Shown here in pieces: positions 26,601 through 39,800 of a stretch of DNA of 64,000 nucleotides; the stretch's first letter is position 1, and every line of letters starts with the position of its first letter. This stretch comes from Ficedula albicollis (taxonomy: Eukaryota; Chordata; Aves; Passeriformes; Muscicapidae). Made by a program: the position numbers and the translations under genes. The notes beneath the pieces are model-generated. The model did not search any database. It was not told the origin of the DNA and worked only from the letters and a program-made list of their open reading frames with translations. Where the stretch lies: the NCBI RefSeq assembly GCF_000247815.1, contig NC_021677.1:40960417-41024416 (forward strand), in the 5' to 3' direction.

Positions 26601-29500
26601 AGCACTTTTATAAAGTATCTTCCATTGCCTCTAAGGAAGTCAGGTGGAGAAAAACAACACTTACTTTTTACAATACAAATACAGTGTTTTGTGGCCATCA
26701 ATGGGGTTTGCAGTGATTAAAAAAAAAAAAAAAAAGCTGTAAAACAACAAGCACCACACCCCTGGTGTTGCTTTGGTGTCAGTGTGCCATGCTGCTCTTT
26801 GGATGGCTGAAAGTCTGTAACATGATGGTATCAATCTGTGGTCTCTGCATAAGAAAAAAACTCTCTTTACCTATATTTTTAAATTTCCTGCAATGTGTGG
26901 GAGAAGATGGTATCACCTGTGCAGCATATAGTCACTGGCCCAGCTTCTTCCATAGGTAACAACCCGTGCTGGCTTCTCTCAGTGTATGTGAGCATATTCC
27001 ACCAACATCCTCCGATTATATTTTACATGACTACTTTGTTACAGACTTTAGGAAGTGAGTGCTGTCACAGACAGTCACTTCTTCCCCTAGTCCATTGTTA
27101 AATGTTCAGGGAGCCACAGCAGGTGAATCGATCTTGTACAGGAAGTGGAGGTAAAAGAATTCTCCCTTAGCTCCAGCATAAACAAGCTGCAGAGGGAACA
27201 TGAGGAGAAAAAAAATACAGTTAACAGGTGGGATCACTCCTGCGTACAGTCTATTTTGTGTTATACCTTGTTACCTTATGGAAATCCACTTGAGGGACAA
27301 GGAAAGCAGAAACTATGTATACATACAGAATTGAGCTTCTAACATAGGGCAGATAAGGATGCTAGAGGCATCACTTTGGCCGGCGTGTATTGTCAGGCTT
27401 AGAGGACTGTGCAAGTCTATCTTTTTATTGGGAAATTAACTTGGCTTCATTACATTGGGTGTAGGTTGATAAAATTCAGTTGTTTAAGGGTAGAGGTCTC
27501 TTTAGGACCTTTACTTTGCCCTTGTCCCAATGCTTGGAAAATTACTCAGAAACAAGAGACTATCAACCACAAGCCTCCAGCCTCACAGCAAATACTCAGA
27601 GAAGTGACAAAGAACAGAGAAGACTCAGTTCGTGTTTTGTATTTTTTTTTTTGTCTTCTTTTATTTTATTTCAGCAGCTTGGTATTATACAGCTTCAGTT
27701 GTGTTACTGAACGGTAGCACAGCAGATGCATCTTACTGGGTCTCTAGCTCTTTTACCTGGAACATTTTTTCTAATATAACTGTGGCCAGCTGGCTTTCAG
27801 GTGACGCTTTCCACAATCCCTGATTAGGTGAATTTGTAGATATTTGCTCAGGAAGTGCAGGACCAATTCTAGCCTTCCCTTTAGGTATGTAGATTATAAA
27901 TGCAGAGATGTTGCTTCTTTTGTGAAGTTCCCTTATCTGGCTGTAATTCTTGAAATGTATAGTCATGATGTCAGGCAACTGTATGCTACAGCTGCTTTGT
28001 CCCTTTAGACAGACCATCTAAGCTGCCGGATTTATCAAGTCTTCTCTAAGAGACACTCATTAAGAGAGTCTTTATCTACCACAAAACAAGGTGATAGTTG
28101 TACTGGATGTCAAGCCAAGTTAGTTGCTTTATTAATTTCAGTGCAAATTTTGTGGAACCTAGGGGCTTGATATGCTCTTTAGAGGTTTCAGTGTACTAGA
28201 TATTTAATATTTATACATCAAAATAGCCAAAGTAAAGTGCCTGAGATGTCTCTACTACTTGGTCATATAGCACTAAATTTTGTTTTGGCTTCAAGTTGTA
28301 TGAGATCTGGACAGCACAGCCCTAAGGAATTCTTAAGGTCCTCTAGTGTAAGACCAACCTGTGCTATGTCTTTTGGGATACTGGTGGTGGCAGGGGCATT
28401 TAGCTCTGGATAGGGGCAGGGCTTTGAGTACTCTTCGTCCATCTCATTAATCCTAACCCTGCAAAACTCAACAGCCTTGTTTTTATTTGTTTGTTTTTTC
28501 TTCTCAACTGCTCTAGATTTCACCAGTTTAGCCCAATTGGAACTTTTCACTTGCCTCTTGGGATTTAAAGAGGAGCCTGAACTGCTTTCTGCATTCCCTG
28601 TTTTCTTACTCATTGGGATCTTGCAGCTGCTGATTGGGCACATATAGCAAAGAGCACCATGCTCCGGGAAAGCTTGTGCAGGAGGAAGCTTAATGGAAAA
28701 TATGAAAAGGAAAAAATGTGTTTGATGGACTTTTAATATAAAAAGGGGGTAAGAAAAGAAAAGGAGGAGGGGGAGATTTATTCACTGTAATAGGAACCAA
28801 ATGTTGGCTGGGACAGCAGCTACAGTCTCACTCTTTCCCTGTAAATTCTATGAGCGGCTTTTCAAAGGCATTACAGGGTGCAGGGCTAATTTAGTGGTCC
28901 TGACTTAACCCCTGCCTCTCTAGAGAGAAGTAAGGAGTATGGGTTTTCAGGAGAGATTAGTGACTTTAATTACAGGCTCAGTCAAAAGCATATTCTAGAC
29001 AGATAAGTGCCCATTTACTGTTTTCATTCTTGTGTGCTACTGCTGCTATCCACCAGTAAAAAGCAAAATCTGCTTGCATAAAGCACTAAAAAAGGCTTTA
29101 TGTCTAGAAATAGAGCCTGTAAGTTTTTTCAGTTTGGCTTTCAATAAACTTGTTGACAGTGAAAGAGAGAAAGTAGAAGAATATCATTATGACTCATGTT
29201 CATGAAATTGGTCCACTTGATTCATGCTAGGCTTTTACAGTGGAACCTCCTCAGTGAGGATTACCTTTCCCATCTGTAAGTGGTGCAATACTGCATCTAA
29301 TTTTCTGGTGCCTTGATTCTGTGAAGTGTGTATGTTCACACCAGAAACTCTGCCTGGACTAGGGTAAGTGATCAAATTTAAGATGGCACTTAACACATGT
29401 TCTTAGTCTGAATGTTTTACCTTAAAAAACCAGATCCAGATAGTACAATGAGTTTAATTAATTGGGTCCACCCTGCTCTGTCGGAACTTCCCTAATGAAT

Positions 29501-29600
29501 TCTTTAAAACTGGGGGTGGGGTGTGTGGGACCACACAACACGGTTCAGGCTCTTTAAAACTGGGGTTGGGGTGTGTGGGACCACACAACACGGTTCAGGC
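29501..29600. repeat. 50-bp tandem duplication, 2 copies
   Basis: Copies at 29501-29550 and 29551-29600, from TCTTTAAAACTGGGG to CACAACACGGTTCAGGC, differ at one base (GGGGGTGG versus GGGGTTGG). The near identity suggests a recent event. Confidence 0.95.
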
Positions 29601-30062
29601 AGTTGCATGTCAGAGTTAAGCAGGTAATCCTCCCCAAAACTTCCTTGTGACAGCAAAATTATAACCTGGTTTTGGTTTTAGTATTACTGTATATATGTCT
29701 TGCTTTTAAAATATTTTTGCAGGCTCTGTGTTTGCAGGTGTGGAAATACATGTAAGAAATATGAAGCCAGAAGAGCCTTCCACTCAGTAAAGCTCAACCC
29801 TGTGTTTGCACTAATTGAGGGTAAAAAGGTTGTGTGATTTTGTTAGTCTAGATCACTTGGAGGAGATATGCTCAGTTACCTTCATTACCTTTCCAGTGAC
29901 TGGATGAGCCACAAATAGGATGAAGACACTGAACTTTGCAGTCAGTTGGCTGTTGGTTATCTTCTTGATTCAGTCTTTCTGCTAGTGAATTTCAGAGCTG
30001 CCATGTGTAAAGAGAAGAAAAAAAAAAAAAAGTTGTTTGTTTACCTACAAATATTCCCCAGG

Positions 30063-30140
30063 TCAGAGAGACTGACAGTATTTTGTAACAGGCATGAAGA
30101 CTCAGAGACACTGACAGTATTTTGTAACAGGCATGAAGAC
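30063..30140. repeat. 39-bp tandem duplication, 2 copies
   Basis: Copies at 30063-30101 and 30102-30140 carry CTGACAGTATTTTGTAACAG and end GCATGAAGAC. They differ at one base (AGAGACTG versus AGACACTG). It lies just downstream of a short A run at about 30018-30031. Confidence 0.94.
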
Positions 30141-33100
30141 AAGGATGCTACCAGGGGCCCAACAAAAATTATCTCCACTGAAGGGTAAATATTTAATTTG
30201 ATTTGTTGAGACTGGCATGTTTAGTGCCTCTCATTGATAGTGGCACCTAAATCCAGGAGTATCTGAGATAGGTTAGGCCTTCCCTGAAGAGGTTTTCCAG
30301 TGCTCCATAATCTCATTCTGCCCTTCCCCTCCTAGCCCATCAGAAGGCTGTTTTGGTGCACCTCATTTCTAACCTAGCAGATTAGACACTTAACACTCAT
30401 GACTTTGCCAGTATATGGAGACCTAGGATGTAAAAGGCAATTCCTGGTCTGCATTGCCTTTGTTGTAAGAAAATACTTACGTTCCAAAATCCAGGTTTAT
30501 CAATGACAAGGAAACAGCAAGAATAATTTTCAGAAGCTAGGGTGCAGGAAGTAAATTATCCAGCAACATATGCCAGAAAAGAAGGAAGCCTGTGGACTAT
30601 GATAGTAGTTGGAGAAAAAAGTGAAGGAGCAGGAAGGCAGTGGGCTTTCCTTGTGTAGCTATTGTGCATGCACATCTGGAATAATAAAGTGGAAAAAGTT
30701 CACAGAAAAGCAATGTGCAATCAAGGCCAGAAGGGACTGAGTTGAGGAAAAAGAAGGGATCTAAGTGTGCCAAGGCTGGCTGAGCTCAGAGAAGGCGTAG
30801 TTCTAGAAGTGAAGGTTTAGTCCTGAAATAAAAGAAATGTCATATAATAGAACAGTGAGAATTTAAGTTTAATTGGGAATGTTGGGGGAAATTCTTGGTG
30901 CTGAATGCATACCTGGTTGTGGAGTTGTGCAGGTGAGTGTGACACATGGACTCCTACAGGTCCTGCATCACAAGGAGATTAGCTGAATGCTTTTGCTCAC
31001 ATATTTGTTCCTGAGTAAAATTCTTATAACTGTTCTCTCAGCTGAAAGAGGGAATTGTGAGAATAGCAGAGGGGACTCCTGACATTTGCTAGATATTTTA
31101 TGCGCATTAAAATGTTACGAAATGCTTGAATTGTGCCTCTGGTAGTTCTTATGGTTAACCTGTGAATGGATTTAAAAACTGTAGTTAGAGGCACAAAACT
31201 TTTCATGTTTTTTGCCTAAATCAAATCAGTCCTAAGGTTTTGCACATGGATATTATACATCTTCTGGTTTTTTGTGATACAAATATACTGGTGGTAAGAG
31301 CCCCTACCTTTGTAGGTAAAAGTAGCTTTAGCTGCGGGGAAAAGGGGGAGCTCAAGAACCGAGGCTGAAACTATTTCATGGTGCCTCATCAATAATAGAG
31401 GAAAGTTTGATTGATGGTCTGTGACAGAAACTTTCCTGCATCTCTACACCACATCTGCCGTGGGAGACTGTACTTTTCACTTTGAACTGGGTTTGAACCC
31501 AAAAATGCAGTTCTGCAAGTTTATTGTGCCAATGCAGCCTGAACAAGCTGCTCATTAATTTTAAGAGCTTTTCCTTAGCTTCTCTTGAAGAGTACAAAAG
31601 TAGATTGCAGGTCAGGTGATGGCATCCTCATTTTATACAGGCCAGCTGCTTCCTGCCCCTTCCCTGTTTCCAAGTACCTGTACCATGGTGAGTTATGGAC
31701 AGCTCCATGTGCCTCAGATCTCCAAAATCCCAGGCTTAGCACTTTTAGGAATATTCAAAATGCTTTGTTTGCCCCTGGTGTTCCTGAATCTGTTTTTTCT
31801 TTATCTTTGTTGCACAGCTTATGCTATGTTGCAAAGCTTGAGATTTTTAGAGGCTTGTGTGTTCCAGCAATCAGAGCTACAGTCCTTGCTAAAATGTAAA
31901 CTCTTGATGCCTAAACTGCACCAAAGTCACTCTTTCATAGACTGATAACAGCAGAGGCCAGGAGCGAACCATTCTCAAAGACTCGTTGCTCTGTTTTTCA
32001 GTTTTTAATTTATTGCCTTTGAAGCTGAGGGGAAGGAAAGAGGAAGAAAGACAAAGAAAAGCCTCAAGGCAAGCGAGAGGCCCAAAACTCCTGCATCCCA
32101 GCCAGGACCCCAGCGTCCTGGGCTTCATCCCACTCTGTTTATCATTGCTCTGTAGCCAGCCCCAATCTAGGACCTATTGTTAGGGATGGAAGAAGCACAT
32201 AGTATGCCAAAGAAAATGTTCTGTGTTTTTCTGAGTGCCTGAACATAAGTCAGCAGGATGCTGGGAGCTGCCACACTACACAAAATCATTAGTTACTATG
32301 CCAACTACTTTCTAGCAGCTGGTGCTCACCAAGGATTTGTACTGAAAACTTCCTAGATTTGTCATACCATCTGAATGCCCTGTGGGAAAGAAACTGCTGC
32401 CCAAGATTGTCTTACATTCTATGGCAAGGTGGGAGCACTGATTATAAATGCACTGGATTCCCTTATTGTCAGCAATGGCTCTTTTTCCTCCTTAGCTTCA
32501 TCCTTTACAGGAAAGGAAGCAAAGTACTTCATTGTCAGCTTGTTTCCCTGTTTGATAGGAAAATAATTATTTTCTCAGTTTGCTAGACCTCCAGACATAC
32601 TGATTTCTGCTATGATCCTATCAGTTCTCACAAACTAAGCAGGGTTAAACAGAGAAATATTCTTCATGAATGCTGAGACTTCATTTACACAATGATTTAA
32701 GCCTAGTTTGCACTGCCTTTCAATGGGATGAAGACACTTTAGAAAAGTGCCTGCTTAGTGAGTGATATATGGAGAACACTAGTGTACTTCATGAATTGGT
32801 ATTGTTGCCTGCCACACAGGAATTGCTATCAAGTAAGTGCCCAGCTGTGCCATGGGAAGAAGGCTTAAGTTGAAATATAAATGTAAGCCTGATGTGTCAT
32901 TCTTTTAGTACAGACTTGCTGTTTGTGCTATAGTTCTTTGTAACTATGAGATCCTCAGTGACTTGAGTTCTGGGGTCTGGTCTTGTCTACAGCTTCAGTC
33001 CTTGGAATTCCTTCAAATTCTTTTGAAATGGAAACAGAAGCCAGCTATGGAGACTGGATTTCATAGAGACTTTTTTTTTTTCTGTAATCAATGAAAGCAT

Positions 33101-36100
33101 GCAGTAACATTTTGTTAGTATTTAGTATTTTAGCACTTACATTAGTTTCTAGTACAGGTGTAAGTAGCTGATTGCATAAAGGTTGCTTACATCAGAAAAG
33201 AGCTAATGAATTTGAAAAGGGAACTCGTGTGGAAAGGTAGTTGGGAACCAGAAAACCTGCAGATTTATGTATTGTGTTTTAGTCCTGTTGGACTGGATCC
33301 CAATCATAATTGCATGGTGATTTGTTGCGAATGGTCTCACAAGCAAACCTGTATCTTCCATGGTACAAAAACTGCAGCAGAGAGGTTTTATGCTGTCAGT
33401 GATTTGGAAGAGAGAATTCTGGCCCAGCCTTTATGAAAACTACAGTTGAAAGAAAGGAACACAGTGGGTTTCTTGCCAAAAACACTGAGCAGTCTGAAGA
33501 GCCGCTGGAAGGACAGAATCTTGCTTACAAAGGATGGGCCATAATGCCAAAGGCTGAGATTTCCTGTGCATAGTGAAGACCTGAATCCTGGCCAGGTGTC
33601 TAAACTAAGCAACTAATAAATAATTCTGAGCAAGCTGTGAGAAGATTGCTCACAACCAGCCTGGCTGACAGAATGAAACCAAATCTTTTTTGGTGGCACA
33701 GGCAGGAATTTCTCTTTCCCATTTGCATGCGTGTGCATCTGTGCATAAATCTGTTGTCTATGCATGTGAAGAAATGAATATTCAATCATTAGTGTTCAAG
33801 TAATAATCCTGAATTGAAAACAAGTAGGTCTGTGAATACTGACTCTACAATCCTCTTTTCCATTAAGTGTGGGGAGGTTTTTTCTGGTTATTTTTGGCTT
33901 TGCCTAAAACACTGTAAGTTTTGAGAAAGCTATTAATTCAGTTTGGGGTATTTATAAAGTCTCCCTAACAAGTGAACTCTCTAATATCCATTAAATTTGT
34001 GAGGTCCTCTACAGCTGTTTTGCAGCCTTCAGTATGGTACTGAACCTGTTGTAATTTCCTTAGGTAGAACTAATTTCTGCAAGGGTGCAAAAGTGTTACC
34101 ATTCTTTAAATCATCCAAGAGGCAGAGACTGAGAATAGGAGATGCTCTGTGACACATTCCCATAAGCATGGCAAATAGGCTGAGAGCTGGAGCATGCCTC
34201 TGGCAGCAGTGTATTGAGTCTCAGATCCTAAGCCTGTTCAGTACCACAGCAAACATTGCCATAGATGTAATGTCAGCACTTGATAACATGTGATGTGGGG
34301 ACTTTACAAAACTGCAGGTGACCTGTCTCTTTATGAAAGTGGCCCCAAGACTGGCAAATACACTGGCTTTCTGTTGTCAAGTATTGTGTGTTTATATTCT
34401 AGAAGGTTGAAGTTATGTTTTGCTACATAATGCAGAAATGCAGAATAATGCGTTTACTTTGATTTCTGTCTGTAAATAAAGAAAACCCATAGAAGCCAAC
34501 AGAAACATATTAAATCCAGAAGGATTCTGCAGGCCATGAGGATAAAATCTGCTTAGGCAAGTAACAGGGTTTTCAATACAGTGTCTAGAATATAAGTAAG
34601 TTTGTTTTGTTGTGTTGTGGAGGGGGAAGGTATTGGAACCGCAGGGAGTTGTGTACAAGGCTGTGCTGCAAGAAAATCTTAGCCAAAGCTATGTGGTTTT
34701 GTTTGGTATTTTTAAATTTAGTTCTTCCTAAAGGTTTAATAACGTAGTTTCAACAGTGCTTTCCTGGGTAATTTAAGCCAAGCTTACCTGGGCAATGTTA
34801 TGTCCAGTATATTGGTTGAAATTGAAAAAGTGAGTTAAAGCAAGTTAGAAATTCAATGAGAGAATTTGAGAGTTCATTGAATTGGACAAAGGTTGGAGAA
34901 AGGCTGCAATCTTGGTGCATTTTTGAAAGGTCAGACTTAAGTGTTTGTAATTCCATAAAAGTTAATCCTTTGCTAAATATCTCAAAACAAAAGAAATGAA
35001 AAATGGGGAAATGTTACTAAAATATTGCCATTTAGATAGTGGCCCACAAAGTACAGCAGCCTGCAGTCATTGCATATTATCTCTGTGGCACAAAATCTGG
35101 CTATTGGCAGGTCAAGTTTTAGTGGAGTTTTTATTTATATCAGTTTTGTCTCCTCCATTTTGTCTTGACTCTTACATTTTAGAAGTAATCACTCAATCCT
35201 GAGCTTCATAAACATTCTTTTGGATCAAACAATGAATTTTATGTATTGCAGGTTCTGAACTGGAGGTAGGTATGGAAGGAGTTGGAACAGATTTTAGATT
35301 CTAGAATTAATAATATAACTTGAATGAATAGCTTAAACAGTGCTTGAGTGAATTATCTTATTTCTGAATATTTTAAGGGTTTGCAATGACAAGGCTTTTG
35401 GGGGAAGGAGCAACAAGTTCAAGGCAAGCTGTGATATGTTTAAAGAATCAAGGTTGTAAGTTTTGGTAGGTTCCTGAAGCAAGGAGATTGCAGTTAACTC
35501 CCTTGCCAAAACCATGACCTACACTCCAAATCATGGCATGAAAGACACCAATCATCTTTTACGTCCCAGTTACGTATGATGTGTGATGTAGATAGGAAAT
35601 ATTAGGGAAGTCTGCCCTGGGAATCCAAAGGAAGTATTTGGAAGGAGTGGCTGAGAGAAGCACATCGGAGATCAACAGACACTTGGGAAGCTCAGGCATT
35701 GGGGCTGAAGGTTATATTAGCCAGAGTGTCAGGATTCAATGGGTCATACAACATCTGTCGCCTGGGCACAGAATGTGTGAATTGCTGGGGCTTTGTAGCC
35801 TCTGCAGGACACCTCGTGGTCCTGTCAGTCTGCCACCTGCTCTCTGCAAAGCCCCTCAGCCTTGTGTAGAAGTGTGTTGGTGCTGCCTTCTCTCCAAGGC
35901 TTACAAACTTCAAAGCAAGATAGTGAGCTTCTGTTGGTACTTATCATGTTGCAGGCCACAGCTGAACTCCTACCACGTAAGCCTGGGCTGTAAGAGCTCC
36001 TGTCTCTTTGCAGGAGGACCTTGTGTCCTCTAAGAAAAGCTTGCATTTCTCTGAGAATGAAAGAAATTAGTCTTATCTTGCTGCCCCGGGCCTTTGGGTT

Positions 36101-36505
36101 GTAAGTGTATGGAGTCAGTATGCATCCTAGTTCCAACCTCACCCAACCAATCCTTTATCCTCTCTGGATGTTGTACTGCGTGTCTGTTTCTGTTCCATTG
36201 TCACTGCAGCATGTGTGTGCTTAGTGTAAGCCTTGTGTTACTGTATTAAAGCCTCTACAAATCCAAATAAATAATTTTCTCATTAGTGATGGGAATCAGC
36301 TTTTCCCCCACTGCTGTTCTGCTTTTCTTCAATGTTAATCAGCCACAGAAATATTCCAGTTCAGAGTTTTTATTCTCCTTTCCTTCTTTCTCCTCAAGAG
36401 AATGTCTAGTGATATAAGTCCCAGCCTATATTCAAAGACGTGCTTAGCAGGAAGCAGTTGGCACCTCTAGCAGGTGTTGGGCTTGCTAAAGTCACTTAAT
36501 ACAAC

Positions 36506-36690
36506 TTTGTAGCTGTCTAAGTATTAAGAGACTTTTTGGAAGCAGAAGTGCATTGTAGGCAGGAGTCCTTATATGCAGAGTGGTGAAAATATGATGGATT
36601 TGTAGCTGTCTAAGTATTAAGGGACTTTTTGGAAGCAGCAGTGCCTTGTAGGCAGGAATCCTTATATGCAGAGTGGTGAAAATATGATGG
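36506..36690. repeat. 93-bp tandem duplication just upstream of a TTLL5 exon
   Basis: Copy 1 is 36506-36598 and copy 2 is 36599-36690. Both begin TTTGTAGCTGTCTAAGTATT and end GGTGAAAATATGATGG. I count about four substitutions between them. Copy 2 ends 15 bases before the exon at 36706, so the branch-point region of that exon lies in duplicated DNA and the likely branch-point sequences are present twice. Confidence 0.94.
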
Positions 36691-36705
36691 CTCTTCTTTC
36701 CTCAG

Positions 36706-36880
36706 GGCTCCAGAGAATCATCATTTTGCTGTGGAAGGAGAGATGGAGAACAGTCTCTACAAGGTGACACGGGGTCCTCTGGCACATCCCAGCTATCAAC
36801 TCCAGTTTGCTGTGCAGCAACTTCAGCAGCAGAAACTTCAGTCAAGACAGCTGTTGGAACAAAATCAAGCACGGCAACAG
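36706..36880 (+). CDS. TTLL5: TTLL5 coding exon (Q-rich C-terminal block), 175 bp
   Basis: This exon holds the best-conserved part of the TTLL5 tail seen here. One base completes the Arg codon from the previous exon, then 58 codons run [18 protein letters not shown] through [14 protein letters not shown] to [16 protein letters not shown]. Mammalian TTLL5 has APENHSS, then an acidic GEVENNVYS-like stretch, then [20 protein letters not shown], the clearest evidence for the gene. The acceptor is CTTTCCTCAG; the donor is CAG|GTAACT, phase 0. The Q-rich block is predicted to be helical, possibly a short coiled coil. In mammals the C-terminal part of the protein (STAMP) has been linked to steroid-receptor/coactivator binding and to RPGR recognition; which residues matter is not shown here. 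Bird sequence lacks about a dozen residues relative to mammals on either side of the acidic stretch. Confidence 0.95.
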
Positions 36881-39800
36881 GTAACTAAAAAAATTCCTGC
36901 TTGGGATGTGGCAGTGCTGACTGAGTCTTAGATGTGCAGAACAAAACCAGAGATATATGGTGGAGGTTTTGTGAGGGAAGTAGCTCTTAAAGTGAGTTGC
37001 AACAAAACCAATATTACCTGCAGTGATTTTGATGGCATTTTGATACTGTGGTTCCCAATAGCTTCTTCCATTACATTGACATCTTAAGAGCTGGAGGAAA
37101 TATGGAAAAGAGCTTGTGGATGACTCCTAGATGCCAGAGGTGGACCACTGTGTACGGAACAGTATTTCCATTCTGCTGGGAGAATCTGTCAAGGTTATAG
37201 TGATTTAATTGATACACTTGTTACCTTACTTTGTTATTATGGAGAGAGAGAGATGTATTCTGAGTGATGTTCAAAATGCTTCCCTGCTAAAAGGAAGGAA
37301 GCCTTTGGGTGAACAAACCTTCATTCAAAACAGCTTGGTCTCCAGTAGCAAGGAGCTGCTTGGGGCAGTCTGGCATGACTGGACTCCCATGAACAAACCT
37401 AACACATGGAGGTCTGGACACCCACTCTCCCTCCTGTGAAGCAGGTGAGTCATTAGTCAGGGTCTTTGAGAATAGGTTATAGGCAAATCACCCTTATCCT
37501 TTTCTGGGAGCATCTTGAAGGAGAGGCCCTTCTGCTTTTTTCTCCTTGCTCTCCTTCTTTCAAGGCCCTTACTTAGCCATGTAGTTTGCATCCTCAACTT
37601 CTCTCACCTACAGTCTTCTCACTCCCACTCCACACAGGAGGTCTTCCTTTCATCTCTGTCCACTGGGCTCTGGGTGGGCAGTGTGGCTGCTCGTGAGCTC
37701 AGGAAAGGACCATAAACTGGCTTGTGCCTGTGAGGAGGCTGGAGCTGGCCATGCTGAGGGGCCTGGCTGAGCCCTCTTCTAACTGCTGACATTGAGCTGA
37801 TGTTATTCTTGGCCCGGGGCAGAGCCATTACTCAGGAGTTTCTGTTAAAATGATTCTTTGTTAAACCTCCTCTCACCCCCACAACATCCCCCCTCCTTTC
37901 TCTCCCTCCCTTCTCCTTCTGAGCCAAGCATTTTGGACTTGCTGTATTGAGGCTATTGCTATGCTGCAGGACTCAGGCTGCACTGATTTTTATGTTAATG
38001 AAGAAAAATACTTGCTGAACAGGGGGGCTTTCAGACTTTCTGTCATGAATAAAATGTCATCTTAATAAAATGATTGTCTCTTGGACACTTTCTGTCCAAG
38101 ACAGTGTATGAAGCCAGCCATCCCTTCTCTTCCAATCACAGCTGCATCAATCCTCTGATGCCCACCATGCCAGTCATGGCACTACCCTTGTCTTCCCCTG
38201 CACCCTCTCTAACTTTCTGTCACTGACCTCTTCCTTCTGCTAGTTACTACCCTTGTCTTCCCCTGCACCCTCTCTTTCTGTCACTGACCTCTTCCTTCTG
38301 CTAGTTAGCTTTCCAGACTTCAAACCTTTAACTTGGCATTTCTAAGAACTGGCTCTCTTTTCTGCAGCTTATGCATTCTCTGACCTACATCTTCCCACTC
38401 AGACTGCTTTGACTTCTGCACCGCCCTTTCATGCTGACCCTCATTTGTCCTCCCTTTTTAGCTTGAGTTCATGTAGCTTGTCCTAACCTGTGTGGCTTTA
38501 CCACATTTCCTTGTCACTGTCACCTATGCTACCTATCTCCCATTGCCTCCTGTTTTGTTTCTCTTCCTTCCCATGTACTGAGATCTACTCCATGCTTTGT
38601 TCTCTTGCCTGCTACATTCAGATTTGTCAGTCTCCCCTCAGCAGAAGCAATATATTCCCAAGACTGAAGGCCTATGGATTAAAAGAGTGTTATCATCTCT
38701 CTACTTTGGGGAATGCAGGCAGGAGATCTCTGAGACTGTTTCATCTGATTGTTCAAGTTCATGTTATGGTTAGAAGGCAGACTAGACATTTGTCAATAGC
38801 TGAAGTACATCTACTAATCAAGGTATCTTGAGGTACACCCTGAGTGTGGCATGGCCATGCAACACGACTAGATGCCAGTCCTTCCTTCGGTCTCTGGCAA
38901 AGGGACTAGTTACATATATGACTATATATCTGTGGTCAAGTAAATGAGCACCATGATTAATAGCATAGCAAATTTTTGTTCTGTACATTAACCAGCTCAA
39001 TATGTTGGAGATGAGATGGATGCACTGGAAAGCATGGACTTTTCTAGTCAAGCATTTGTGTCATAAGAATCCCTCCATCTACCATGCAGTAGATTTATCT
39101 TCTAATGTGTGTTAACATGAAGGCTTCTTGTGTACTTTGTTGCAGCACCCACTCTAGGTTGAGCACTTTCCAGACACGTAAGAATGATGATGATTTCTCC
39201 AGGCATTTAACAATCTGCAGAATATCAAATACTGTGTGGGTGGAGGAAGAGGAATAATAACGAACAGTTTTCACTCATTCTATTCAGAAGCTAGTTCACA
39301 CAGTGTAGTATGGTACAAATAGACCTTTGATGCCAGAATAGATACTTGATTACTTGGACAAAATGAAAAACATCAAACTGACTGGATGAGAACCTAACAA
39401 ACAAATAGGTGGAGTGATATGGGCCAGGAACAAACATAGTACAGACCTTGAGAAAAGTGAACAAAAATAGAAAGGGGAAGAGTTTGAAAGTAGAGACAAA
39501 AAGCTGAAATCTGATATCAGTAAAATCAAGGAACAAGAATTACAAAATCAAACCAAAAGACAACAAAAACAGGCTTACAGCAGTATTTTTAATGTTTAAA
39601 GGAGACTTCATGTGACATGTTATGACCTAGATGTTATTATCACTGCTGCAGTTGGCAAGACAGTTAATATACCATCATTGTTTATTCTCTAATTGTTTCC
39701 TGTACTGGAAAGATGCCATTAGCTGTTAGGGAGGTTCCTTCTTTGTGTGGCTATGTTCTGTCTGCTTAGCTTAGCATCTACTGGGTTTAAAATTTTATGC

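Larger units (their letters stand above)
12460..36705 (+). other. TTLL5: TTLL5 intron, 24.2 kb
   Basis: Starts GTAAGT and ends CTTCTTTCCTCAG. It carries both CR1 fragments, tandem duplications at 15177-15286, 15286-15345, 15692-15749, 18462-18638, 23524-23648, 29501-29600, 30063-30140 and 36506-36690, a short TA repeat at 16927-16941 and a local GC-richer patch at about 16980-17480. Open frames in it (for example 28263-28643 on the minus strand) have no recognisable family and no splice or codon support. I see no RNA gene. Confidence 0.8.
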
